This document shows positions 8,103 to 15,797 of a stretch of DNA of 64,000 nt, in pieces. A program made the translations under genes and the position numbers. Source of the DNA: JANQPA01 sp964628385 (GTDB taxonomy: Bacteria > Bacteroidota > Bacteroidia > Chitinophagales > Saprospiraceae); NCBI GenBank assembly GCA_964628385.1, contig CAZVOD010000001.1, positions 92,421-156,420 on the forward strand, read 5' to 3'. The notes beneath the pieces are model-generated. The model did no database searches. It saw only the letters and a list, made by a program, of their open reading frames with translations, and was not told the DNA's origin. Each line of letters begins with the position of its first letter. Position 1 is the stretch's first letter.

Positions 8103-8480
8103 CTAGCGTTTCTTTTGCTTCTTGGCATCAATACTTAAGGTAGCATGAGGAACGGCTTTTAATCTTTGCTTTGAGATCAATTTGCCAGTAACTCTGCAAA
8201 TGCCATATGCTTTATTTTCGATTCTGATCAATGCATTCTCTAGGTGGTTAATCAACTTAAGCTGGCGGGATGCCATTGTTGATATTCTTTCATTCTCAGC
8301 TGTGCCTATACCATCATCCAAACCTTTTATTTTAGAGTCTTCATTATCGGCCATTTCAGAAAGCTGCTTGGCAAAGTAATCATACTCTTCCCGGGCACGA
8401 TCCAGCTTCTTTAGGACAATCGCTTTGAATTCTTCCAGTTCCTGATCTGTGTAACGCGTTTTATGTGCCTTGTGATCCAT
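8103..8480 (-). CDS. TraR/DksA family protein lacking the zinc-finger cysteines
   Basis: A 125-residue DksA/TraR relative. A long helical hairpin (residues 10-85) is followed by the C-terminal region YGICRVTGKLISKQRLKAVPHATLS. Only one of the four zinc-binding cysteines of E. coli DksA remains (in GICR), so the zinc knuckle is degenerate, as is common in Bacteroidota. DksA proteins bind the RNA polymerase secondary channel and tune transcription with ppGpp. Whether this form does is not shown by the sequence. It precedes lspA on the same strand, with 178 bases between, an arrangement often seen in this phylum. Confidence 0.88.
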   Translation of the reverse strand: MDHKAHKTRYTDQELEEFKAIVLKKLDRAREEYDYFAKQLSEMADNEDSKIKGLDDGIGTAENERISTMASRQLKLINHLENALIRIENKAYGICRVTGKLISKQRLKAVPHATLSIDAKKQKKR

Positions 8481-8733
8481 AGCTTTTATTGTTTATAATT
8501 TACAAATTAGAGTGCGAGATGATAAACTGTAGTTTTCTGCTGCGAAGATAATAATTACCTGAAATGAAATAAAGGAATAAATAATTATTTGCCTTAATAA
8601 GTACACCGAAAAAGGATAATTGGTCGTTACTTTACAATATCTTTACTGGTTACCTAATAAATTCAAATACCGATTCATCTCTCAGAACTCATTTTATCGG
8701 CTTATCAAACGCTAGCACTCCAACCCTTATTGG

Positions 8734-9879
8734 CTATAGTTCCTTTTGTTCGTCAGAATCTTCTGTTGATTCCTCTGAATGATCCTCTTCATTTGTTACC
8801 TCTTCTTCTATATCTTCTACATCGTCAGCTTCTTCCACATCTTCATCTTCATCGTCTTTAACCAGTGCATTTTCTCTCATCTCAAAATAATCTTTTCTGC
8901 TACGAGCGATATCAAGAGCTGAAAACAGTGCTCTTTGGAACGAAAAATGTTCCGCTTCGTTTTTACCAGCTATATCGTAGGCCGTACCATGATCGGGTGA
9001 GGTTCTGACTGCACTAAGGCCCGCAGTGAAGTTAACCCCGCTACCAAAGGACAGTAGCTTGAAAGGAACAAGCCCTTGATCGTGATACATGGCCAAAATA
9101 CCATCAAACTTTTTGTAATTAAAAGAACCGAAGAAACCATCCGCTGCAAAGGGCCCAACTACAAGCAAGCCCTTCTTTTTGGCTTCAATAATAGCCGGAC
9201 GGATGTACTGCTCTTCCTGCTGACCGATCACTCCATTATCGCTGGCGTGAGGATTGAGGCCTAGTACGGCGATAGCAGGCCGCTCAATACCAAAGTCCAT
9301 GCGAAGTGTCTTATCCATAATCTCAATCTTTTCACTCACTTTTTCTTTGGTGATACTCATGGCTACATCCTCCAAAGGCAAATGATTGGTTACCAGGCCT
9401 ATTCTGAGCTCATCGTGGATCATAAACATAAGACTCTCCATACCTCCAAGCTGTTGAGACAAAAACTCAGTATGACCCGGGTGCGGAAAATCAGCCATCT
9501 TCATAGCCTCTTTATTGATAGGTGCCGTAACTAATGCATCAATTATACCACCTTTCAAATCATTAACAGCAGCATCCAAAGCCAGATAAGCGTATCTTCC
9601 CCCTTGCTCTGTAGCTTTACCCAGGGTAATATTTACATTTTCCTGCCAACAGTTTACAATATTTACCTTATCCAGTGTAAAACGACCTGGCTCTTTGACA
9701 ACCTGATACTGAACATCAACGTCAACTATATTCTTATGATATGAAATAACCTTACTAGATCCATAAATAACAGGCGTACAGAAATCACAAATCTTTTTAT
9801 TGGAAAGCGTCTTCAAAATAATTTCAAGACCAATTCCATTAATATCACCAACACTAATGCCTATTTTAATTTTATTCAT
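8734..9879 (-). CDS. pdxA: 4-hydroxythreonine-4-phosphate dehydrogenase with acidic tail
   Basis: PdxA makes 3-amino-2-oxopropyl phosphate in pyridoxal phosphate synthesis. Metal-binding histidines are seen in PHPGHTEFL, in the NHLPL segment, and in MYHDQGLVPFK. ISVGDINGIGLEI near the N-terminus and the SPDHGTAYDIAG segment are typical. The catalytic part ends near residue 340, matching the usual length of about 330. It is followed by a 40-residue tail of which 25 residues are Asp or Glu (starting DDEDEDVEEADD), not part of the family. It is divergent from rsmA, a common arrangement in Bacteroidota. pdxJ is not in the window. Confidence 0.95.
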   Translation of the reverse strand: MNKIKIGISVGDINGIGLEIILKTLSNKKICDFCTPVIYGSSKVISYHKNIVDVDVQYQVVKEPGRFTLDKVNIVNCWQENVNITLGKATEQGGRYAYLALDAAVNDLKGGIIDALVTAPINKEAMKMADFPHPGHTEFLSQQLGGMESLMFMIHDELRIGLVTNHLPLEDVAMSITKEKVSEKIEIMDKTLRMDFGIERPAIAVLGLNPHASDNGVIGQQEEQYIRPAIIEAKKKGLLVVGPFAADGFFGSFNYKKFDGILAMYHDQGLVPFKLLSFGSGVNFTAGLSAVRTSPDHGTAYDIAGKNEAEHFSFQRALFSALDIARSRKDYFEMRENALVKDDEDEDVEEADDVEDIEEEVTNEEDHSEESTEDSDEQKEL

Positions 9880-9974
9880 TCATCTAGGTTTTTATTTTTG
9901 TTTAAAATAACAAAGGACACAATATCTAATTTTTTTCCAAAATTTGCCTTTGTATCCACAACAGTTTCAACAAT

Positions 9975-10754
9975 TTGAAAGCAAAAAAGTCATTTGGCCA
10001 GCACTTCCTCAACAGCGACAGGATCGCAGAACAGATCGTCAATAGCCTTTTGCTGACAGACGAAACGTCTCAGGTTTTGGAGATCGGCCCGGGCCGTGGT
10101 ATGCTGACTCGTTTTTTGATAGAAAAACCAGCCAGGCTGCTGGTCGTAGAAGCAGATCAGGAAATGGTATTATATCTGAACAAATATTTTCCACAATTAA
10201 AAAATCAAATTGTCAATGCAGATTTTTTGAAAGTACCCCTCGATAAAGTTATGGATGGAAAACCATTTAGCCTGATCGGTAATTTTCCATACAACATTTC
10301 TTCTCAAATAGTATTCAAAATGCTTGAATACCGGGAATTAATTCCCGAAATGGTAGGTATGTTTCAAAGAGAAGTAGCCGAGCGTATTATTGCGCCACCT
10401 GGCGACAAGGTGTATGGCATTATCAGTGTGTTGACTCAAGCTCACTACACGGGAAAATACCTTTTTACGGTGGATAAGAGTAAATTCAATCCGCCTCCCA
10501 GGGTACAATCAGCAGTGATTCGGCTACAAAGGCGTGAAAAAAGCCTGATAGAACCATTGTATGAGCCGCTATTCTCCAAAATCGTCAAACAGGCTTTTGG
10601 CCAGCGCCGTAAAATGATGCGCAACACTATGAAAAGCTTCCTGAAAGATGATCCTATCCTGCAGGAAGAATCCTTTAAAAAACGACCGGAGCAACTTTCA
10701 GTAGAAGACTTTGTAGAACTCACTCATATCATTTACAAAAAGATTAATACATAA
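9975..10754 (+). CDS. rsmA: 16S rRNA dimethyladenosine transferase
   Basis: RsmA (KsgA), 259 residues, dimethylates two adjacent adenines near the 3' end of 16S rRNA late in 30S assembly. The start is a TTG giving MKAKKSFGQHFLN; no ATG lies close upstream and FGQHFL is the normal N-terminus, so TTG is well supported. The SAM site is EIGPGRGMLT and the target-base motif NFPYNIS (NLPYN family). The C-terminal helical domain with FGQRRKMMRN is complete. It is divergent from pdxA, and the YqeY gene follows 16 bases later, probably co-transcribed. Confidence 0.96.
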   Translation: MKAKKSFGQHFLNSDRIAEQIVNSLLLTDETSQVLEIGPGRGMLTRFLIEKPARLLVVEADQEMVLYLNKYFPQLKNQIVNADFLKVPLDKVMDGKPFSLIGNFPYNISSQIVFKMLEYRELIPEMVGMFQREVAERIIAPPGDKVYGIISVLTQAHYTGKYLFTVDKSKFNPPPRVQSAVIRLQRREKSLIEPLYEPLFSKIVKQAFGQRRKMMRNTMKSFLKDDPILQEESFKKRPEQLSVEDFVELTHIIYKKINT

Positions 10755-10770
10755 TTTAAACTTTTATGCA

Positions 10771-11217
10771 ATGCGTTTAGAAGACAAAATCAAAGAAGAC
10801 TTGAAAGCGGCTATGAAAGCCAAGGATAAGCAAGCACTAAGAGGTATCAGAGCAATTAAAGCAGCAATATTACTGGCAAAAACCGATGGCACCAAAGGTG
10901 AACTGGACGAAGAGAAAGAGATTAAGCTTTTGCAAAAGCTCGTCAAGCAACGGCGAGACTCCATAGAAATCTATGAAAAGGAAGGGCGAGAGGAACTGGC
11001 GGAAACAGAAAAGGAGGAAATAGAAATTATAGAAAAATACTTGCCGGAGCAGCTTTCTGAAGAAGAACTTAAGGCTGAAGTAAAAAAGATTATCGAAGAG
11101 ACCGCCGCCAGCTCCATGAAAGACATGGGTAAAGTTATGGGTCAGGCCACTAAGAAGCTCCAGGGAAAAGCAGATGGTAAGGCCATCTCGGCAGCGGTAA
11201 AAGAATTACTGAAGTAG
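10771..11217 (+). CDS. GatB/YqeY domain protein
   Basis: A 148-residue protein of the YqeY family, which shares the tRNA-binding tail domain of GatB. The N-terminal helices (LEDKIKEDLKAAMKAKDK, then LRGIRAIKAAI) and the C-terminal three-helix domain ending DGKAISAAVKELLK are typical. It is very rich in Lys and Glu and has no signal peptide. The role is not established; a part in tRNA-dependent amidation or another tRNA process has been suggested from the GatB relation. It lies 16 bases after rsmA on the same strand, so it is likely in one operon. Confidence 0.92.
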   Translation: MRLEDKIKEDLKAAMKAKDKQALRGIRAIKAAILLAKTDGTKGELDEEKEIKLLQKLVKQRRDSIEIYEKEGREELAETEKEEIEIIEKYLPEQLSEEELKAEVKKIIEETAASSMKDMGKVMGQATKKLQGKADGKAISAAVKELLK

Positions 11218-11267
11218 AAAGTATCAGGCGGTGGCATTTTTTAACTAAAAGAAACCAAATATATCTT

Positions 11268-12794
11268 ATGGATACTGGCTTTTTAAATCAATTAGGCTTG
11301 CAAGCCGTCAATAATGGCTCCTCTACAGGAACAAGTGACTTTGGCGATGGTCCGGTCATTGAATCTTATTCTCCTGTTGATGGAAAACTAATAGCTAAAG
11401 TTACAACCACCACCCGGGAGGAATATCAAAAGGTCATCACTACAGCAAGAGTGGCCTTTAAGTCCTGGCGAAAAATGCCGGCTCCCCGACGAGGAGAGAT
11501 TATCCGTCAGTATGGACAAGCGTTGCGCGAAAATAAAGAAGCTTTGGGTAAACTTGTTTCCTATGAAATGGGAAAAAGTTTGCAGGAAGGCTACGGCGAA
11601 GTTCAGGAAATGATCGATATATGTGATTTTGCGGTGGGCTTGTCCCGCCAGCTTTATGGCCTTACGATGCACTCCGAACGCCCCAACCACCGCATGTATG
11701 AACAATGGCATCCACTGGGCGTTGTTGGCATCATCTCTGCTTTCAACTTCCCGGTGGCAGTCTGGTCCTGGAATACCATGATTGCTCTGGCTTGCGGTAA
11801 TGTTTGTGTATGGAAACCCTCTGAAAAAACGCCGCTTTGTGCTATCGCCTGCCAGAATATCTTCAAAAAGATATTAGCAGACAATCAGCTACCGGAAGGA
11901 GTTTCCAACGTTGTTATTGGTGATTATCAAGTGGGCGAATATATGACTACTGATCCCAATATTGCCCTGGTATCAGCTACCGGAAGCACCAGAATGGGTA
12001 AGCAAGTAGCAGCTACTGTTGCCGCTCGCCTGGGTAAAACCATTTTGGAATTGGGAGGTAATAACGCTGTGATTGTTACTCCTAGTGCAGACCTGCAAAT
12101 TGTACTGACGGGTGCGGTGTTTGGTGCCGTAGGAACCGCTGGCCAAAGATGTACCACTACCCGACGACTAATTGTCCATGAGCAGGTGTTTGATGAAGTA
12201 AAAGAAAAACTAGCCGCTGCTTATCCGCAGCTAAGAATAGGTAACCCTCTGGATGAAAGTAACCATGTAGGGCCTCTGATCGACAAAGATGCCGTAAAAA
12301 ACTATATGAATGCGCTGGAGGCTATACAAAAACAGGGAGGCAAATTTATTGTGAAAGGCGGGCAATTGCAGGGAGATGCCTACAGCAGCGGATGCTATGT
12401 CAAACCTTGTATTGCAGAAGTCAGTAATGATATGACAATCGTCCAAAGCGAAACTTTTGCTCCCATTTTGTATCTGATCAAGTACACTACCATAGAAGAA
12501 GCTATACATCTTCAAAATGATGTACCTCAGGGCCTAAGCTCCGCTATTATGACAAATAACTTACGGGAGGCTGAATTATTCCTGTCGGTAAGAGGCTCTG
12601 ATTGCGGAATCGCTAATGTCAATATTGGCACCAGCGGAGCCGAAATTGGAGGCGCTTTTGGAGGAGAAAAAGAAACAGGCGGCGGAAGAGAAAGTGGCTC
12701 TGATGCCTGGAAGGCCTACATGAGGCGTCAGACGAATACTATTAATTACGGAACAGATGTTCCGCTGGCACAGGGTATAAAATTTGATTTTTAA
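11268..12794 (+). CDS. Aldehyde dehydrogenase, ALDH7 (aminoadipate semialdehyde) type
   Basis: A 508-residue NAD-dependent aldehyde dehydrogenase. It most resembles the ALDH7/AmaB branch that oxidises 2-aminoadipate 6-semialdehyde (piperideine-6-carboxylate) in lysine breakdown. Evidence: catalytic cysteine in GTAGQRCTTTRRL (about 290-302), general-base glutamate in ILELGGNNAVIV, cofactor region SATGSTRMGKQVA, and the ALDH7-type ending NTINYGTDVPLAQGIKFDF. The GGAFGGEKETGGGRESGSDA segment also fits. No lysine aminotransferase or dehydrogenase is adjacent, so the substrate rests on family resemblance. A strong terminator follows. Confidence 0.88.
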   Translation: MDTGFLNQLGLQAVNNGSSTGTSDFGDGPVIESYSPVDGKLIAKVTTTTREEYQKVITTARVAFKSWRKMPAPRRGEIIRQYGQALRENKEALGKLVSYEMGKSLQEGYGEVQEMIDICDFAVGLSRQLYGLTMHSERPNHRMYEQWHPLGVVGIISAFNFPVAVWSWNTMIALACGNVCVWKPSEKTPLCAIACQNIFKKILADNQLPEGVSNVVIGDYQVGEYMTTDPNIALVSATGSTRMGKQVAATVAARLGKTILELGGNNAVIVTPSADLQIVLTGAVFGAVGTAGQRCTTTRRLIVHEQVFDEVKEKLAAAYPQLRIGNPLDESNHVGPLIDKDAVKNYMNALEAIQKQGGKFIVKGGQLQGDAYSSGCYVKPCIAEVSNDMTIVQSETFAPILYLIKYTTIEEAIHLQNDVPQGLSSAIMTNNLREAELFLSVRGSDCGIANVNIGTSGAEIGGAFGGEKETGGGRESGSDAWKAYMRRQTNTINYGTDVPLAQGIKFDF

Positions 12795-12804
12795 AATATT
12801 CTAT

Positions 12805-12850
12805 TAACAGAAGAGGCTGACTTTTGATGTCGTCAGCCTCTTCTGTTTTA
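12805..12850. terminator. Bidirectional terminator after the aldehyde dehydrogenase gene
   Basis: A long stem: AACAGAAGAGGCTGAC (12806-12821) pairs with GTCAGCCTCTTCTGTT (12832-12847) around 10 bases, followed by T residues. It serves both convergent genes. Confidence 0.92.
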
Positions 12851-12856
12851 TCCTAT

Positions 12857-13762
12857 CTAGCCCCAGAGGCCGTCGGCAGGGTACTTATCCTGTTCGACCA
12901 ACTTTTTGAAAGCTTTTTCCACGATTGGTTTGTCTTCTTTGTAGGTAACGCCATACCACTGATCACCGCTAGATTGTACCAAAATTTTGGCAGTGCCTTC
13001 GTCTATTAGTTTTTTGGCTACCAACGGGATAAAAAACTCTGCTTTAGGCTGGTCTTTGTTGGCCTCAACAAATACAATAAAGTCCTTTCTTATAATTTCA
13101 AAAACATTGGGATGGAAGCCCCAAAAATTCATTGAAACCAAAGAATCTAAAGATAGGGCATGTAGCTCTCCGTCTTCTCCCAGAAATGCAGCTCCTTCCT
13201 CAGTTTTTCTGATTTTCAGGCGCTCTACCACATTAGTCAGATAATTATCACCATCCATTTCACAGACACCGCGATTAACAGTACCGTGATCCGAAAGTGT
13301 GTTTTTTAGTTCATACCCGATCATGTTATACAAAGTTGGGGTGCATTGTTCTGACAAAAACTCCGCCATGGTATAAAAGGCAGAGATGCCGTAGTAATCA
13401 TCTGCGTTAATTACAGCGAAAGGCTCATTGATCTTGTCTTTGGCGACCAACACGGCATGGGCTGTCCCCCATGGTTTTTCACGGTGAGGAAATTCATCAA
13501 TGCCCTCTACGGGTGTTTCAAATTCCTGAAAAGCGTATTCTACCTGAATCTTATCGTCAAATTTATTAGCGAATTTAGCCTTAAAGACATCCTCGATACT
13601 TTCTCGGATCACAAAGACGACTTTGCCAAATCCAGCTCTGATGGCATCGTAAATAGAAAATTCAATCAAAGCTTCTCCTTTGGGTCCAATAGGGTCAATT
13701 TGTTTTAAGCCTCCATAACGACTTCCCATGCCTGCAGCAAGGATGAGTAATGTTGGTTTCAT
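12857..13762 (-). CDS. Sugar-phosphate nucleotidyltransferase family protein
   Basis: A 301-residue protein with the nucleotidyltransferase fold. It opens LLILAAGMGSRYGGLKQIDPI, the signature loop that binds the NTP (GxGxR, then a lysine), and has INADDYYG (about 116-123), whose aspartates bind metal. The C-terminal part lacks the left-handed beta helix of GlmU-like proteins. The family activates sugar phosphates or related molecules as NDP or CDP derivatives; the substrate is not evident. Neighbours give no clue: it converges with the dehydrogenase gene and a repeat element lies upstream. Confidence 0.85.
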   Translation of the reverse strand: MKPTLLILAAGMGSRYGGLKQIDPIGPKGEALIEFSIYDAIRAGFGKVVFVIRESIEDVFKAKFANKFDDKIQVEYAFQEFETPVEGIDEFPHREKPWGTAHAVLVAKDKINEPFAVINADDYYGISAFYTMAEFLSEQCTPTLYNMIGYELKNTLSDHGTVNRGVCEMDGDNYLTNVVERLKIRKTEEGAAFLGEDGELHALSLDSLVSMNFWGFHPNVFEIIRKDFIVFVEANKDQPKAEFFIPLVAKKLIDEGTAKILVQSSGDQWYGVTYKEDKPIVEKAFKKLVEQDKYPADGLWG

Positions 13763-14147
13763 AAAGTTTTTAATTTATTTAATAGAATTTCAGCTAGCCG
13801 CTGAAAAGAAATTATATGAATTAACGCGTTCAAGGGCACATTCAGAGCGTGTTTGGATTTTACCCTTTGGCCTGCAAGTACATTTAGAATACTGCTTCCC
13901 GCTTTCAGCGGGACAAGATATTTCAGCTTTATTTTCATCATCCTAAATGCATTTTCGGCATCAAAAGCAAGTTTCAAACACGCTTTTAAACCTACCCTGA
14001 GTTTTCAAAACAGAGGTATAGCCTAAAAAAGGAAGGCGTTCAAAACACTACCTTTTTCTTTGGTTACCTTCAAGGTTTGGGCCAATTTCCGGCCTGAAAA
14101 CCGGAAAGACACAATATCAAAGTATTTTATTTATCCAGCCTTATTTT
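13763..14147. other. Intergenic region with repeat element and hairpins
   Basis: 385 bases without a gene. Besides the repeat at 13846-13984 it holds a hairpin with arms TTTCCGG (14086-14092) and CCGGAAA (14101-14107) downstream of the leftward gene at 14148. A weaker A/T stem near 14026-14055 could act as that gene's terminator, since it ends in a T run on the minus strand. Confidence 0.6.
13846..13984 (+). repeat. Intergenic repeat element, copy 1 (MITE- or REP-like)
   Basis: A 139-base element bounded by inverted ends AGCGTGTTTG (from 13846) and CAAACACGCT (to 13984). The centre holds a hairpin, CCCGCTTTCAGCGGG, at about 13899-13913. The 106-base stretch 13879-13984 recurs inverted at 31237-31384: the first 51 bases are identical and the remaining 55 differ at 8 positions, with a 42-base insertion in the other copy. 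It has no coding capacity. It may be a non-autonomous element moved by a transposase located elsewhere. Confidence 0.85.
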
Positions 14148-14819
14148 CTATTGAGATTTGGCTGCCTTGATATCTGATACAAACTTATTTACTGACTTTT
14201 CTACTATCAATCTGTGGAGCAGGTCGCCTCCTAACAAGATCATCAACCCCAGAACGAACATAAATATCCTGGAGTTTTCTACAATAGGCGCGTACATTCT
14301 GTAGAAAGGACGTATCAACAGGACTTCCATGCAAATGAGGAAAGCGGTCAACAAGAATAGGAAAATACTAGTGGCCCGGGAGATGGCCACTAGCCTGGAA
14401 CCTTTCTTTCTCAAGCATTTCTTCAAAAAAGAAGATACCTCTTTGTTTTCAGGATTCATTTTCAACAATTCCCTTAGCACGTATTCAGACTCATCGTATT
14501 GTAACAAACAATAATAAGAAGCTGCTTTTTTGAAGAGCATAGAAAAGAAGATATCTTCTCCTCTGTAAAGTTGAATATTTTGGGTAATAGATTGCTCTAT
14601 GACCAAATCTACCATGAGTAGGTGCTTCTGGTTTTGTCCTACTTCAAAGAGGGAATCCACATAACATACTAATAATTCAAAATATTCCTCGAAGTCTAAT
14701 CGACCAATCGATTCTTCTCTTTTTTCAAAAAAGCGAATGATCTGCCGATAGGCAGTGCTATCGATTTCTTTGAAATCTTTGTAAGTTTTGGAATGATATG
14801 TGGATTGGTACAATGACAT
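14148..14819 (-). CDS. Uncharacterised protein with TPR-like part and two membrane helices
   Basis: A 223-residue protein I do not recognise. Residues 1-90 are soluble and helical, residues about 90-135 look like a TPR pair (FKKAASYYCLLQYDESEYVLRELLKMNPENKEV), and two hydrophobic helices lie at about 150-168 and 184-203. The last 20 residues are basic. The layout suggests a tail-anchored inner membrane protein with a cytoplasmic helical domain. It lies 93 bases downstream of nadK on the same strand, so it could be read from the nadK transcript, but no function follows. Confidence 0.7.
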   Translation of the reverse strand: MSLYQSTYHSKTYKDFKEIDSTAYRQIIRFFEKREESIGRLDFEEYFELLVCYVDSLFEVGQNQKHLLMVDLVIEQSITQNIQLYRGEDIFFSMLFKKAASYYCLLQYDESEYVLRELLKMNPENKEVSSFLKKCLRKKGSRLVAISRATSIFLFLLTAFLICMEVLLIRPFYRMYAPIVENSRIFMFVLGLMILLGGDLLHRLIVEKSVNKFVSDIKAAKSQ

Positions 14820-14912
14820 TTTAAGTATTAAATTATCCTTTATTTAAAAGGAACGATAATCAAAAAGTTCATCGTTTCTGTGGTTAGCAGCACAAAATCT
14901 CAAATTATTTTA

Positions 14913-15797
14913 TCAGTGGTTTCTAGAGTCAACTCCCCATGCCAATTTATTTCTAATCGTTTCCATAAAGCCTATTTCAGGAGGTTGAACGAGTACAGCC
15001 GTAAAATCATTTCTTCTGACAGCCAACTGATGAGCCGAGGTTATCGTCTCAAACCTGGAGTCCAGGGTACAAAGAAAATTTTCTGAGCGCCCCTCGATTT
15101 CAAAAGACACCACTGAGTCATCAGAAATCACTACCGGCCTGATGTTTAGATTGTGCGGAGCCACAGGAGTAATCACAAAATTACCTGATCGAGGAAAAAT
15201 AATAGGCCCTCCACAGCTCAGCGAATATCCAGTAGATCCCGTGGGGGTAGCTACAATAATGCCATCAGCCCAATAGGAATTCAAGTATCCTCCATTAACA
15301 AAAGTATGAATGGTGATCATGGAAGAGGTATCTCTTTTATGTATCGTAAAATCATTCAGTGCGAACCTGTTATCTCCAAATAACGGCAAATTTGATTCAA
15401 GGTAAAGTAGTCTTCTTTCATCTAGCTGGAAGCGCCCTTGCTTTAAAGCCACGATGGCTTCTTTTGTATATTTTTTCTCGATACTGGCCAAGAAACCCAG
15501 CCTTCCTAGGTTGATTCCCAGGATTGGTACACCGTATTCTCTGATGTGCGTAAGTGCATTGAGTATGGTACCATCTCCTCCCAGAGTGATAAAGAAATTG
15601 AATTTTTTCAGAGAGAAATCCACATGCCCCTCAAATATACCAACGTCTTTTTTGAAGTTAATCTTTTCTTTGAGTTGTTCAAAATAAGGCGCATAAACAT
15701 ACACAGTTATCCCTTCGTCACTCAGCGTGTCGAATAACTGCTGGACGTAAGGTATATCTTTTTCTTTGAGTATAGTGCTATATACGATTACCTGCAT
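14913..15797 (-). CDS. nadK: NAD kinase
   Basis: NAD kinase, 294 residues, phosphorylates NAD to NADP. The hallmark GGDGT is at 73-77, followed by NXXGRLGFLA-type residues (INLGRLGFLASIE). The second NAD-binding region GSTGYSLSCGGPI, and PVAPHNLNIRPVV, are intact. The start codon shares its A with the stop of the Omp85-like gene upstream (TAATG), so the two are translationally coupled. In many Bacteroidota nadK sits with a CBS protein and bamA; here the same set is present with a shorter Omp85-like protein. Confidence 0.97.
   Translation of the reverse strand: MQVIVYSTILKEKDIPYVQQLFDTLSDEGITVYVYAPYFEQLKEKINFKKDVGIFEGHVDFSLKKFNFFITLGGDGTILNALTHIREYGVPILGINLGRLGFLASIEKKYTKEAIVALKQGRFQLDERRLLYLESNLPLFGDNRFALNDFTIHKRDTSSMITIHTFVNGGYLNSYWADGIIVATPTGSTGYSLSCGGPIIFPRSGNFVITPVAPHNLNIRPVVISDDSVVSFEIEGRSENFLCTLDSRFETITSAHQLAVRRNDFTAVLVQPPEIGFMETIRNKLAWGVDSRNH

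Noticed and set aside
13728..13946. Frames over the intergenic repeat that share the peptide HLEYCFPLSAGQDIS with a frame at 31308-31496
   Set aside because: The shared peptide only reflects the nucleotide repeat; the frames differ in start and end and run into neighbouring genes.
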